A DNA stretch of 64,000 nt from assembly GCF_900110415.1 (NCBI RefSeq), contig NZ_FODR01000008.1:292635-356634 (forward strand), read 5' to 3'. The notes beneath the pieces are model-generated. The model was not told the DNA's origin. It saw only the letters and a program-made list of their open reading frames with translations, and ran no database searches. The stretch comes from Mucilaginibacter sp. OK283 (GTDB taxonomy: Bacteria; Bacteroidota; Bacteroidia; Sphingobacteriales; Sphingobacteriaceae). A program made the position numbers and the translations under genes. Numbering within the stretch: the stretch's first letter is position 1; every line of letters begins with the position of its first letter. Of this stretch, positions 1-10,108 are shown piece after piece.

Positions 1-3000
1 TTTCGGCGGCTGCTTTATCGGCGGCCTCTTTGGCTTTATCTTTTTCCTTTTGTTCCTGCCTGTACTTGCGGCGTAATGCTTTTTCTTCTTCAGTACGCTT
101 ACGGAAGATTTCCCTGAAACGGTTATAATCTACGGTTAGCGTAAAGCCCAAACCTGTTTCAATAACCTGGCCCTGTATCACAATAAATTCGTCCTTACGG
201 TAGGCGCGTAACGCATAACGGCCATCCTTGCTCAGTTTATAACCCACCGAAACATCACCGGCAATGTTGGTGGCTTTTTGCCCCTGCTGTGCGCCTTCAA
301 GGTTAAAATTATTACCTACGGATACCGTGAGCCTGTCGTTCAGGAAACGTTTGGATAGGCCAACGTTTAAATCGGTACGGTTTGTTGCCGTACCTGATGA
401 ATAATCCTCGCCCGATGTTAATCCAAAATTCAGGTCAACGCCCGAGATCAGGCTCCCGGCGAGTTTATTCAACTGGTCTGATAACAAGCTGCTCACGCTA
501 TTGCGGATGGCACCTTCAACGCCACCACCGCCACCCTGGCTTTGCAGTGGGTTATCCCCAATAAAGTGGCCCAGCACCAGTACACCCAATACTTGTTTAT
601 TAAGCTCGTTAGGGTCCTGCCTTACCTGGGCAAGCCGCGTATTAACGTTGTTTACTACATCTGATGATACGGTGTTAGTACCTTCGGGCAACACAATATC
701 AAAGCTGATATCTGGCGTTAACAGCTGATTTTTAAGGCTCAGGTTAACATTAAATGGCAGCTTCTGCTTATACATCACCGAATTATCATTTGCTGATAGC
801 TGATTTTCAACTAGGTCTATCGGGGGCACGTTTGCTACATATACCGCTGTCAAATCAATGTTAGCGCTGGTGGGGTCACCTGTCCACACAATGGTGCTGC
901 CCTTTTTAAACTGGAAGGTGCGCTTTACGGTAGCATACGCCAGGTTGTATGAACCCGAATTAACCACATAAGTACCCGTTAAATTTATTTTCCCACTCGG
1001 GTCAATGCCGCCGTTTAAATTGGCTTCGCCCTTCAGATGCACTATATCGCCATTGCGTTCGTCAACCACAATAGTGAAAGCTGCGTCCTTATCTATTTTT
1101 ATATTGGCCGATACATCCAGCCCTTTTACATCCGCTTTTTTGAGCGAATCCAACTGCCTGGCCAACAGTATCGAATCCAGCTTTGGCGCATTTTGATCAA
1201 TAGCTTCAACTACGCCCGCCCTGTCCTCAATACCCGGATCGGTAGTTGGCAGCACAAAGGTCATGTCTGTTTTGGGGTTTACTGTAAGGGTGGCATCAAC
1301 CACGGGCTTTATCATATTGCCGCGGATGGTGATGCGGCTATCGATATAAAGCTTACCGTAAAAAAGTTTATTATCTGCCTGGGTAGAGTTTACGGCCCTG
1401 AAATTATTGGAGTTGATATCCAGGCCGAAAGCAAAGTCGGTATAGTTTTTTGTGTACACGCTGCCGGTAACAATAGCCTTGTTCCCGGTTGAATCAACCA
1501 GAGTAAAATCATTAAAACGGATACCCTGGTCATTAAAAGTAATGCTCTCCTTAGGCATGGTAAAATAGGAGTTGAGCATAGCAACATTAAAACCCACTTT
1601 GTTAAAATTAACATCGCCGCGAATTGACGGAGCTGTAGTTGTTCCTGATATTTTTAACTGACCGCTGATGATACCGGATGCGTTTCGGATATTGCCAAAT
1701 GCAAAACCTTCGATGCTTTTCATGTTTAAGGTTACAATGTTCAGGTTAAGATCAAACTTACTTTCCGGATTGGTATAGTAAATGCCATCTAATTTAACCT
1801 GGTTCCCTTTGCCCGTAATATCCACATTGGCGGCGTAAGCATCGGCCGTTTGGTTATTTACCTTTAAGGCAATATTACCTACGGTATCTCCTTTAAAATT
1901 AAAATCGTTAATGTTGATTGCTGCAGTAAATACCGGCGAAGCCTGGAAATTACTAATCTCCGCATCTCCGTTAATAACGCCCCCTACCTGCAGGCTATCC
2001 TGTTTGGCCATTTTGGCAAGGCCCTCTATTTTAAAATTGCTGAACTTAACATCAACCGGCGCATTCATTTCCTGCGTTTTGCTATTAATGCTAAGCACCT
2101 GGTTATTGTTGGTTATAGTAAAATTATGGGCTAATATTCCTTTCGGCCCGTATTGCAAAAAGTTATCGGCATTAACCGCCCATGGCATATAATCTAATAA
2201 AAGGCCATCGGGGTTAAAGCTAAACCGGTATTCATCTGGCAAAACACTCAAGGCGCCTGCTACACGAAAACGCTCTTTTTTTGCAACATCCTTTACCTGT
2301 AAGCTTACGCCCAGCTTATTGTTTTGGGCGCTGCCCGATAGGCTGGTATACAACAAATCAACCGACGAGCCAACTTTAACTTCATCTACAGATAGATTAT
2401 AATTAAGCGCATTGTTGCCTGTATTTATTTTTAGGTTTCCCTTGTTAATGGTATTGGTACCGTAAACCACTTTTGGTATCGATCCGTTTACAATCAGTTC
2501 GCCGCTATCGCTATTAAAACTACCTTTTAACAGTACCGGGTCAAGTTGTTTTAAATCGGGGGCAAACTGGGTAAGCAAAGGTGTTTTAACCAGTTTAGTA
2601 TCAAACACAAATTGCTGCGGCGAATATTTGGCGGCTACGGCAGGTTTAACTTTGCCTGTTTTAACCAATTTACCTTTTGCATCCTTTTTGGTAATGGCCA
2701 CTTGCTGCCCACCGGCAATGGCGGTATTAAAGTATTTATTAATTACATCCTGCACAGCATCGCCAACCCGGGTAAGCTTGTATTTACCGGCCATGTGGGC
2801 ACTCAATACGGGCGTTGTTAAGCGCAGGGTGCTGCTATCGGCATTAGCGGTAGATATAAGGCTTATTGTATCCAATTTTATGCGTTGGGTTCCGTTTACC
2901 ACCAGCAAATCGGTAGCCTCAACATCGGCGTTCAGGTAATCAGGATCGGCGGTTGGCACATCAGCCTCTATCTTGCCATGAAAGCGCATTTCGCCCGTTG

Positions 3001-5149
3001 TAAAATTAAGTTTCTTAAGGTTGATGCTGTCAACGGTTAACGTGCCCGAAGCCGAAGGATATTTTTTATTCAGATTGGCTTTGGCATCCAGGCTAAAATC
3101 AATATTAGGGTCCTTCATCCGGGCCATAGCGGTGTAAGCCCCATTGTGCGAACTGCCTTTTAAAACCAGGTTTTTATAGGTATAACCTTTTACGTACGCA
3201 TTGGCCAGGTTACCGTCAAACTTGATATTGGCCGTTTTAGGGTCAAGGCCATAACCATCCACATTAGCAGTTAAAGTAATTTTACCTACGGTTTGCGGTT
3301 GTTTGGTAAGCGCACCTACATTTAGCTCGTTAACTTTAATATTGGCCTTATAACTCGCCTTTTGCTTGTTTTGTAAGTTTTTTACCGACACAATAACATC
3401 CGCGGCACCAAGGCTCGATCTCAAACCCAGTTTGGTGTTAAAAGTATACATCCCGCCTTTAAAGTTCCCCTTCAGGTTCATATTTTCGGGAATAGTTACG
3501 TTTTCGGGGATGCTGCCTGCCGGTGCCAGTTTGGCAATATCGGCACGGCTGGTGTTAAAGTCATTTATGGTAACATCAAAATAGGTCTTATTTATATCGG
3601 GCAGGCCTTTAAGCTTTGCCGATGCTTTAATGCGGGTGTTGCTTAGTCCGGCAATATCAAGGCTGGGGATATCCAGGTTATTTACCTGCCCCCTTACTTT
3701 GCCGTTTATTTTAAATACAGCCCCCGGCGATGATTTAAATGGTTCCATGGAAGCCATTGTGGGCATCAATAGTAGCACATCTTTTAACCCCAGGCGGCTG
3801 CCGTTCAAATCGGCATTAATGCCTAATGAGCCAACGTTTTTACTGATAGCAGCAATAGAAGGATAGCGCACCTGTACCGATTTTTGCAACGTGGTTTGCG
3901 GCGTTTGCAACAGCAGGTCATTCATATAGGCATTGGTGGGCCCATAAAAAAATGCTGTATGAAACTTATTGATCTTTAACCCGCTTTTTTCTGCAAAGGA
4001 AAAGCTGTTGATTTTTCCCGAAATAGTATCCGGATTATAGGAAATATTTTCGGCATTGGCATTAAGGTTGCGGATATCCATATGCGCATAATCCAGGCCC
4101 CTGGCTATAGCCTTTTGCGCGTTATTATCAAACTTAACGTTATTGTTGATTAAGCTGATCTTTCCTAAAGTAACCGCCCAGCGCGATGACTGCGGCGAGG
4201 CCACCAGCGTATCCAGTTTTTTTGCGGTTTTGATAATGGCTTTGGCTACAGTTTGGGGCTTGGCAAAGCTAAAAGCTGCTTTAGTATCATTCAGTTCAAT
4301 GTCTTTAATGCCTACTTTCTGGTGTTTAAGATCTACCTTATTCATCTCCACAAAAAGCTTATTCAAACTGATATTAGCCGTCATTTCGCTGCTTTGGTAA
4401 TCAACTTTTATTTTAGACAGATCTACCTGGCCTAAATTTAAATCCAGGTTCAGGGGTTGTACCGCGGTATCAACTTTGGCTGCCTGTGCTATTGAAGATC
4501 CTGCCGGTGTTTGAATGATGCGTGCATTTACGCCCGACAAAGTAATTTTGGGTATGGTAAACTTCATTTTATCCATATCAAAATCCTTTATCCGGGTATC
4601 AAAATGGCCAAGGAGGAACTTCACATCGTTGCCTGTAGTCAAATCCTTGTATTTTACATTGATCCTGTCCAGGTTCACATTATCAACAGAAAATTTCATG
4701 GTAGAGGTTGTATCCTCAGGCTTAACTTCTTTTTTTTGTTCGCCTGCGAATGCCTTGATAATGTAATCGAAATTAAAAACACTGTCAGCGCCACGGTTTA
4801 TGTTGACTGTGATGCCTTGCAGGTTAATTTCATTAACTTCTACCTGGTTGTGCAACAGCTTAAGCATGCTGATATCCACCTTTAATTTTTCGCCGGCTAT
4901 AAGGGTGTCTTTCTTCTGATCTTCAAAGTATACATCTTCCAACACCAGCAGCTTAGGAAGGCCGAGGCTGATGTGCCCTATTTTAACTTTAGTGTGGATT
5001 TTGTTTTGTAAAAAAGTTACCGCTTTATTTTTTGCAAAATTTTGCACGGCGGGCACCTGTATCAAAATAACTACAAGGACAACCAGTAAAACTACACTCA
5101 CCAGTATCCAAAGTATCGTTTTGAGGGTTATTCGTAGTATTTTTTTCAA
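1..5149 (-). CDS. tamB: TamB-like translocation/assembly module protein (DUF490), C-terminus beyond window
   Basis: The minus strand is open from about 5149 to base 1, over 1700 codons, and continues past the left edge. The protein starts with one hydrophobic segment (roughly residues 8-27, rich in V, L and I) followed by VPAVQNFAKNKAVTFLQNKI, the usual AsmA/TamB opening. A very long body of repetitive beta-strand sequence follows (many LNLDLNLG or INGKVRGQ-like strands). The last visible part, with ATVKRTFQFKKGSTIVWTGD and GVLVLGHFIGDNPL, is typical of the DUF490 C-terminal domain. Family members are inner-membrane anchored and span the periplasm, helping outer-membrane protein or lipid transport. 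The start is uncertain: TTG at 5149 is the best-placed codon before KKILRITLKTILW, and no in-frame ATG was found near it. It diverges from dnaE, with a GC-rich repeat between them. Confidence 0.85.
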   Translation of the reverse strand, partial: MKKILRITLKTILWILVSVVLLVVLVVILIQVPAVQNFAKNKAVTFLQNKIHTKVKIGHISLGLPKLLVLEDVYFEDQKKDTLIAGEKLKVDISMLKLLHNQVEVNEINLQGITVNINRGADSVFNFDYIIKAFAGEQKKEVKPEDTTSTMKFSVDNVNLDRINVKYKDLTTGNDVKFLLGHFDTRIKDFDMDKMKFTIPKITLSGVNARIIQTPAGSSIAQAAKVDTAVQPLNLDLNLGQVDLSKIKVDYQSSEMTANISLNKLFVEMNKVDLKHQKVGIKDIELNDTKAAFSFAKPQTVAKAIIKTAKKLDTLVASPQSSRWAVTLGKISLINNNVKFDNNAQKAIARGLDYAHMDIRNLNANAENISYNPDTISGKINSFSFAEKSGLKINKFHTAFFYGPTNAYMNDLLLQTPQTTLQKSVQVRYPSIAAISKNVGSLGINADLNGSRLGLKDVLLLMPTMASMEPFKSSPGAVFKINGKVRGQVNNLDIPSLDIAGLSNTRIKASAKLKGLPDINKTYFDVTINDFNTSRADIAKLAPAGSIPENVTIPENMNLKGNFKGGMYTFNTKLGLRSSLGAADVIVSVKNLQNKQKASYKANIKVNELNVGALTKQPQTVGKITLTANVDGYGLDPKTANIKFDGNLANAYVKGYTYKNLVLKGSSHNGAYTAMARMKDPNIDFSLDAKANLNKKYPSASGTLTVDSINLKKLNFTTGEMRFHGKIEADVPTADPDYLNADVEATDLLVVNGTQRIKLDTISLISTANADSSTLRLTTPVLSAHMAGKYKLTRVGDAVQDVINKYFNTAIAGGQQVAITKKDAKGKLVKTGKVKPAVAAKYSPQQFVFDTKLVKTPLLTQFAPDLKQLDPVLLKGSFNSDSGELIVNGSIPKVVYGTNTINKGNLKINTGNNALNYNLSVDEVKVGSSVDLLYTSLSGSAQNNKLGVSLQVKDVAKKERFRVAGALSVLPDEYRFSFNPDGLLLDYMPWAVNADNFLQYGPKGILAHNFTITNNNQVLSINSKTQEMNAPVDVKFSNFKIEGLAKMAKQDSLQVGGVINGDAEISNFQASPVFTAAININDFNFKGDTVGNIALKVNNQTADAYAANVDITGKGNQVKLDGIYYTNPESKFDLNLNIVTLNMKSIEGFAFGNIRNASGIISGQLKISGTTTAPSIRGDVNFNKVGFNVAMLNSYFTMPKESITFNDQGIRFNDFTLVDSTGNKAIVTGSVYTKNYTDFAFGLDINSNNFRAVNSTQADNKLFYGKLYIDSRITIRGNMIKPVVDATLTVNPKTDMTFVLPTTDPGIEDRAGVVEAIDQNAPKLDSILLARQLDSLKKADVKGLDVSANIKIDKDAAFTIVVDERNGDIVHLKGEANLNGGIDPSGKINLTGTYVVNSGSYNLAYATVKRTFQFKKGSTIVWTGDPTSANIDLTAVYVANVPPIDLVENQLSANDNSVMYKQKLPFNVNLSLKNQLLTPDISFDIVLPEGTNTVSSDVVNNVNTRLAQVRQDPNELNKQVLGVLVLGHFIGDNPLQSQGGGGGVEGAIRNSVSSLLSDQLNKLAGSLISGVDLNFGLTSGEDYSSGTATNRTDLNVGLSKRFLNDRLTVSVGNNFNLEGAQQGQKATNIAGDVSVGYKLSKDGRYALRAYRKDEFIVIQGQVIETGLGFTLTVDYNRFREIFRKRTEEEKALRRKYRQEQKEKDKAKEAADKAAAE

Positions 5150-5218
5150 TTGTATTAATTTTTCAAAGGTGAAGATCGATGCGCTTAATATAGTCAAATA
5201 ATGTGCTAAAGTCAGCCC

Positions 5219-5310
5219 GGCCCCCTCTAAATCTCCCCCGGTAGGGGAGACTTTAATAAAATGCGTTAGAAGCCCTCCCTTCCGGGGAGGGTTGGGAGGG
5301 GCTTTTGTTT
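5219..5310. repeat. GC-rich palindromic intergenic repeat (CCCTCC/GGGAGG type)
   Basis: This stretch between divergent tamB and dnaE is far more C/G-rich than its surroundings. It holds two hairpins in a row: CTCCCCCGGTAGGGGAG at about 5233-5249 and CCCTCCCTTCCGGGGAGGG at about 5273-5291, the latter followed by TTGGGAGGGGCTTTTG. From memory, very similar units are scattered through intergenic regions of many Bacteroidota genomes; the copy number here cannot be counted from this window. The second hairpin plus the downstream T-rich stretch could also stop transcripts running rightward. Confidence 0.6.
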
Positions 5311-5344
5311 TTTCAACACTCAACCCTGCGAACTTGTTTTTTAA

Positions 5345-5352
5345 TAACTTTG
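5345..5352 (+). promoter_or_regulatory. Candidate -7 element of dnaE promoter (TAACTTTG)
   Basis: TAACTTTG matches the Bacteroidota -7 consensus TAnnTTTG and lies 33 nt before the dnaE ATG. No clear TTTG box sits at the usual 19-23 nt spacing upstream, so only the -7 half is supported. Confidence 0.4.
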
Positions 5353-5385
5353 TATTTCTACAGATTTTGTTGAAACGGATTTACT

Positions 5386-8300
5386 ATGCCAGATTTTTCT
5401 CACTTACACGTTCATACCCAGTTCTCGTTACTTGATGGTGCCGCCGACATCTCTAAACTGTACAAAAAGGCCGCAGCTGACGGGATGAAAGCCCTGGCCA
5501 TTACCGATCATGGAAACATGTTTGGTGTATTTAAATTTGTGGCCGAGGCAGGTAAACACAATGTAAAACCCATTGTGGGCTGCGAATTTTACGTGGTTGA
5601 TGACAGGCATAAGAAAACTTTTACCAAGGAAAAAAAAGACATCCGCCGCCACCAGCTGATGCTGGCCAAAAATCCCGAAGGTTATAAAAACCTGGTCAAA
5701 CTGTGTTCATACGGCTACATGGAAGGCCTTTACAGCAAGTGGCCCCGTATTGATAAAGAACTGATTTTAAAACATCATAAAGGCATTATCGCCACCACCT
5801 GTTGTATTGGCGCATCGGTGCCCCAGGCTATATTAAGGGATACCCCCGAAGCCGCAGAAACCGAGTTTAAATGGTGGCTTGATTTGTTTGGCGAAGATTA
5901 TTACATCGAACTGCAGCGCCATGATATTCCCGACCAAAACACCGTAAATAAAGTACTGCTGGAGTACGCGAAAAAATATAATGTAAAGGTAATTTGCTCC
6001 AACGATTCGCATTATGTAGATCAGCAAGACTCCAATGCGCATGATATTTTGCTTTGTGTGAACACCGGCGATATGCAAAGCACGCCAATTGCTACCGATG
6101 AGGAAGGCGGCCGTGGCTATCGGTTTGGTTTCCCTAACGACCAGTTTTATTTTAAAACCCAGCAGGAAATGAGCCACCTGTTTAAAGACCTGCCCGAATC
6201 ATTGGATAACACCAACGAGATTGTGGACAAGGTGGAAGTTTTAAAGCTTAAACGGGATATCCTGTTACCCAATTACGTAATACCCGAAGAGTTTAAAATT
6301 CACAATACCGGTGATGCCGATACACTGAACCAGTGGGAATACCTGAAGCACCTTACCTTTATGGGTGCCAAGGAACGTTATATTGATATATCGCCCGAAA
6401 CTGAAGAGCGCATTAACTTTGAGTTGTTCACCATCAGAACGATGGGTTTTGCCGGCTACTTTTTAATTGTGGCCGACTTTATAAAAGCGGGCCGGGATAT
6501 GGGTGTATTCATAGGTCCGGGCCGTGGTTCGGCAGCGGGATCGGTGGTAGCCTATTGTACCGGGATCACCAACATCGACCCGATGAAGTACAACCTCCTG
6601 TTCGAGAGGTTCCTGAATCCCGACCGTAAATCGATGCCCGATATTGATACGGACTTTGACGATGCAGGCCGCCAAAAGGTTATTGATTACGTGGTAGATA
6701 AGTATGGCAAAAACCAGGTAGCACAGATCATCACTTACGGCTCGATGGCTGCCCGTACCAGTATCCAGGATGTGGGGCGTGTATTGGATATGCCGCTATC
6801 CGAAATGAACTTAATTAAAAAGCTGGTACCCGATACACTGGGCATTACCCTAAAAGATGCTATTGAACAGGTACCCGAGCTTAAAGAGATATTAAATGGC
6901 AACGATTTGCGCAGCCAGGTACTGCGCGAAGCTGCCAAGCTGGAAGGTTCGGTACGTAATACCGGCGTACACGCGGCGGGCATCATCATTGCCCCATATG
7001 ACTTGACTGATATTGTTCCGGTAGCCGTTGCCAAAGACTCCGACCTGTTGGTTACCCAGTATGATGGCCGTGTAATTGAAGATGCAGGTGTAATTAAGAT
7101 GGACTTTTTGGGCCTTAAAACCCTTACCATTATTAAAGATGCGCTCCGGATGATCAAACAAAATCATGGTGTACACATCGATATTGATTACATCCCGCTT
7201 GATGATTTGCAAACTTATGAGCTTTACCAGCGTGGCGATACCAATGGTACTTTCCAGTTTGAAAGTGATGGTATGCAAATGTACCTGCGCGAGCTTAAGC
7301 CCGATAAGTTTGAGGATTTAATTGCCATGAACGCCCTGTACCGGCCAGGCCCGATTGAGTACATCCCCAACTTTATTTCCCGTAAACACGGCCGCGAACC
7401 TATCGTGTTCGATTTGCCCGACATGGAGGAATACCTGGGCGAAACCTATGGTATTACCGTATACCAGGAGCAGGTGATGCTTTTATCGCAAAAGCTGGCC
7501 GGCTTTAGCAAGGGTGATGCCGACGTTTTGCGTAAGGCCATGGGTAAAAAGCAAATTGAGGTACTCAACAAAATGGAGGCCCAGTTTATGGATGGCGCTA
7601 TGGCCAAAGGTCACCCCAAAGATAAGCTGACCAAAATATGGACCGATTGGAAGGCCTTTGCGCAGTACGCGTTCAATAAATCGCACTCCACCTGTTATGC
7701 TTTCGTAGCCTATCAAACAGCTTATTTAAAAGCGCATTATCCGTCCGAGTACATGGCAGCGGTTTTAAACAACCAAAACAACATGGAAAAGATCACCTTT
7801 TTTATGGAGGAGTGCCGGCGGATGGGTGTAGAGGTTTTAGGCCCGGATATTAATGAGTCGGACATGGCGTTTGCTGTGAACAAAAAAGGCCAGGTACGCT
7901 TTGGATTAACCGGCGTTAAAGGTGTGGGCGATAAAGCGGTTGAAAGTATTATTGAGGAACGGGTTGCCAACGGACCTTACGTATCTGTTTATGACTTTGC
8001 CCGCCGGTCGAACACCCGTAGCGTAAACCGAAAATCATACGAAAACCTGGTTTACGGCGGCGCCTTTGACGAGTTTGGCTATAACCGCGCCCAGTTTTTT
8101 GCAAAAACAGATGTTGGTGTATTAACTGGTATTGAACGCCTTACCAAATACGCCAATGATTACCAGAATGTGCAAAGCAGCTCACAATCATCGCTATTTG
8201 GTGGCTCGGTAGCATCATATGTACCTGAACCGGCCATGCCCGAGGCTGAAGAATGGCCATTGATAGAGAAGCTGAAATACGAAAAAACGGTGATCGGAAT

Positions 8301-8970
8301 TTACCTCACCGGCCACCCGCTGGATAACTATAAGGTAGAACTTGACCGCTTTTGCAACAGCACCATCAGCGATTTGAAACTGATGCAAAAAGCACGCTCG
8401 GGCGAAGGTGGCGAAGAGATAATGGGTGCTTTTAACGAGTTACGTAAACGTGGCGAAATCCGGATAGGCGGGCTGGTAAGCAGTGTTCAGCATAAAATAA
8501 CCAAAACCGGTAAACCCTTTGGCACCTTCGTGTTGGAGGACTACAATGAATCGTACGAGTTTGCCTTGTTTGGCGATGATTATGTGAAATTCCGCAACAT
8601 GATGATGGATGGTTATTTTTTACATATCAAAGGCACCATCGAAGAAAAATTCCGCCAAAAGGACAACTGGGATCTGCGCATCCTGGTGATGGATTTACTG
8701 TCCGAAATGCGCGATAAGCTCACCAAATCATTAACAGTTTGTATAGATGTGAGCATGCTCAGCAGTAAATTACTTGACGATATACAACACATCATCGACG
8801 AGAATAACCAAAAATACCCGGTAAAAAACTGCAAACTACGCTTCAAGATCAATAACCGCGAAGAGGCCATGCATGTGGAGCTATCATCCAAAAATTTTAA
8901 AGTAAACCCAAGCGATGATTTGATTGAGGGGATATTTAACATTACGAATACGCAGCCTTTGTTGGGGTAA
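5386..8970 (+). CDS. dnaE: DNA polymerase III subunit alpha
   Basis: Replicative DNA polymerase, 1194 residues. An N-terminal PHP domain is visible (HLHVHTQFSLLDGA at about residue 6, then AITDHGNMFG). The polymerase palm follows, with FIGPGRGSAAGS near residue 373 and PDIDTDFD at 418-425, whose D419 and D421 are the expected catalytic aspartates. The third acidic residue is D573 in IKMDFLGL. Helix-hairpin-helix and OB-fold regions follow (VLRKAMGKK; IRIGGLVSSVQHKITKTGKP), and the gene ends in a weakly conserved tail. The length is normal for a Bacteroidota DnaE. The ATG follows a TAnnTTTG box and gives a normal PHP N-terminus. The gene stands alone; a toxin-antitoxin pair follows after about 60 nt. 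Confidence 0.97.
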   Translation: MPDFSHLHVHTQFSLLDGAADISKLYKKAAADGMKALAITDHGNMFGVFKFVAEAGKHNVKPIVGCEFYVVDDRHKKTFTKEKKDIRRHQLMLAKNPEGYKNLVKLCSYGYMEGLYSKWPRIDKELILKHHKGIIATTCCIGASVPQAILRDTPEAAETEFKWWLDLFGEDYYIELQRHDIPDQNTVNKVLLEYAKKYNVKVICSNDSHYVDQQDSNAHDILLCVNTGDMQSTPIATDEEGGRGYRFGFPNDQFYFKTQQEMSHLFKDLPESLDNTNEIVDKVEVLKLKRDILLPNYVIPEEFKIHNTGDADTLNQWEYLKHLTFMGAKERYIDISPETEERINFELFTIRTMGFAGYFLIVADFIKAGRDMGVFIGPGRGSAAGSVVAYCTGITNIDPMKYNLLFERFLNPDRKSMPDIDTDFDDAGRQKVIDYVVDKYGKNQVAQIITYGSMAARTSIQDVGRVLDMPLSEMNLIKKLVPDTLGITLKDAIEQVPELKEILNGNDLRSQVLREAAKLEGSVRNTGVHAAGIIIAPYDLTDIVPVAVAKDSDLLVTQYDGRVIEDAGVIKMDFLGLKTLTIIKDALRMIKQNHGVHIDIDYIPLDDLQTYELYQRGDTNGTFQFESDGMQMYLRELKPDKFEDLIAMNALYRPGPIEYIPNFISRKHGREPIVFDLPDMEEYLGETYGITVYQEQVMLLSQKLAGFSKGDADVLRKAMGKKQIEVLNKMEAQFMDGAMAKGHPKDKLTKIWTDWKAFAQYAFNKSHSTCYAFVAYQTAYLKAHYPSEYMAAVLNNQNNMEKITFFMEECRRMGVEVLGPDINESDMAFAVNKKGQVRFGLTGVKGVGDKAVESIIEERVANGPYVSVYDFARRSNTRSVNRKSYENLVYGGAFDEFGYNRAQFFAKTDVGVLTGIERLTKYANDYQNVQSSSQSSLFGGSVASYVPEPAMPEAEEWPLIEKLKYEKTVIGIYLTGHPLDNYKVELDRFCNSTISDLKLMQKARSGEGGEEIMGAFNELRKRGEIRIGGLVSSVQHKITKTGKPFGTFVLEDYNESYEFALFGDDYVKFRNMMMDGYFLHIKGTIEEKFRQKDNWDLRILVMDLLSEMRDKLTKSLTVCIDVSMLSSKLLDDIQHIIDENNQKYPVKNCKLRFKINNREEAMHVELSSKNFKVNPSDDLIEGIFNITNTQPLLG

Positions 8971-9028
8971 GGGCTCTTGTAATATTTGAATTAATAAGTT
9001 AAATTTGATTGACAACATAATCGTTATT

Positions 9029-9265
9029 ATGGAAACGGAAGTAATCAGAGAAAGACTACAGGAGTACATTCGCTTCGCTGAAGATAAAAAAGTGAGGGCA
9101 ATATATACTATGGTGGAAAGTGAGATTAAGATGGATATTGATCTGTGGGAAGACGAAGACTTTTTGAACGAGATAAATGCTCGTGTAGATGATTATGAAA
9201 GCGGAAAGGTACAGGGTATATCTTGGGAAGAAGTTAAGAAGCGGGCGAGAAATCATCGATCATAG
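9029..9265 (+). CDS. Putative antitoxin of a RelE/ParE-type module
   Basis: Small acidic, helical protein of 78 residues (METEVIRERLQEYIRFAEDK at the start). Its C-terminus carries YESGKVQGISWEEVKKR, a pattern also seen in the antitoxin at 59096-59278 (EGKVLDYKEVKKKF) and typical of short antitoxins paired with RelE/ParE toxins in this phylum. The ATG at 9029 is preferred over an upstream in-frame TTG at 9005. The stop codon TAG shares its last base with the GTG start of the toxin, so the two are translationally coupled. The antitoxin role is inferred from size, motif and neighbour. Confidence 0.75.
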   Translation: METEVIRERLQEYIRFAEDKKVRAIYTMVESEIKMDIDLWEDEDFLNEINARVDDYESGKVQGISWEEVKKRARNHRS

Positions 9266-9564
9266 TGGAATACGATATTGAATATTTGCCTAAAGCGCAA
9301 GTTGAATATCTTGAAGCCTATTTGTGGTACGAAGAGCAATTGGCCGGATTGGGAAGTCGTTTTGAGACGGCTGTAGAAAGAAAATTAAACCGCATTAGTA
9401 AATATCCACTGTTATATCCCAATAAAAACAAAAACTTACGTGAGGCTACAATAGATGATTTTCCTTTTTTAATTATTTACAAGGTTTACCCTCAAAACAA
9501 TGTGATATTTATTTATGCTATTTTTCACACAAGCAGGCGGCCGGGAAAAAAATACGGAGCATAA
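9265..9564 (+). CDS. RelE/ParE family toxin
   Basis: A 99-residue protein with the ParE/RelE fold signature: EYLPKAQVEYLEAYLWYEEQ (helical start), LGSRFETAVERKLNRISKYP, then FPFLIIYKV and a C-terminal strand VIFIYAIFHTSRRPGKK. The conserved R/H-rich end HTSRRPGKK is typical of ParE-like members. RelE-type proteins cleave mRNA on ribosomes and ParE-type proteins inhibit gyrase; the sequence alone does not decide between them. Translation starts at GTG, overlapping the antitoxin stop by one base. Confidence 0.82.
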   Translation: MEYDIEYLPKAQVEYLEAYLWYEEQLAGLGSRFETAVERKLNRISKYPLLYPNKNKNLREATIDDFPFLIIYKVYPQNNVIFIYAIFHTSRRPGKKYGA

Positions 9565-9672
9565 TCAGTTGCCAATAACTATTTTGATTTGATCTCTTGT
9601 TAAAAACTTACAGTCACGCCAGCGTTAAGTGGATAACTTATATCAATATAATTGTCACATTGTCAGGTGTGG

Positions 9673-9705
9673 TTTGTGGCAAGCTATTTGAATAGTATAT
9701 ATTTG
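9673..9705 (+). promoter_or_regulatory. Bacteroidota-type promoter of trxA
   Basis: TTTG at 9673-9676 and TATATTTG at 9698-9705, separated by 21 nt, fit the -33/-7 consensus of the Bacteroidota primary sigma factor. The trxA ATG follows 27 nt later. This is the best complete promoter seen in the window. Confidence 0.65.
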
Positions 9706-9732
9706 TACAACAAAATTTAAAAAATAGAAATC

Positions 9733-10053
9733 ATGGCTTTAGAAATAACTGATGCAAACTTTGACGAACTTGTCCTGAAATCAGACAAACCCGTACTTAT
9801 TGACTTTTGGGCTGAATGGTGCGGTCCGTGTAGGATGGTTGGTCCGGTAGTTGAAGATATTGCAAAAGAATACGAAGGCAGGGCTGTTGTTGGTAAAGTT
9901 GATGTCGACAACAACCCAGGTATATCTGTAAAATTCGGTATCCGTAATATCCCTGCTTTATTGTTCTTTAAAAATGGCGAAATAGTGGATAAACAAATTG
10001 GTGCAGTTCCAAAATCAGTATTAACTGATAAATTAGCTAAGCAATTAGCTTAA
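9733..10053 (+). CDS. trxA: Thioredoxin
   Basis: A 106-residue thioredoxin with the redox motif WAEWCGPCRM at residues 28-37 (active-site C32 and C35) and the cis-proline region RNIPALLFFKNGE. It reduces protein disulfides in the cytoplasm, using electrons from thioredoxin reductase. There is no signal peptide, so it is the cytoplasmic type. It is monocistronic: a good promoter lies upstream and a strong terminator downstream. Confidence 0.97.
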   Translation: MALEITDANFDELVLKSDKPVLIDFWAEWCGPCRMVGPVVEDIAKEYEGRAVVGKVDVDNNPGISVKFGIRNIPALLFFKNGEIVDKQIGAVPKSVLTDKLAKQLA

Positions 10054-10108
10054 TCCGTACAGGCATAAATTAAGTTTATTAATAACTTAATCCACCATAT
10101 TTTACTTT

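Noticed and set aside
1037..1492. 151-codon plus-strand ORF inside tamB
   Set aside because: The minus strand there is a continuous, clearly conserved DUF490 protein; this is an antisense shadow.
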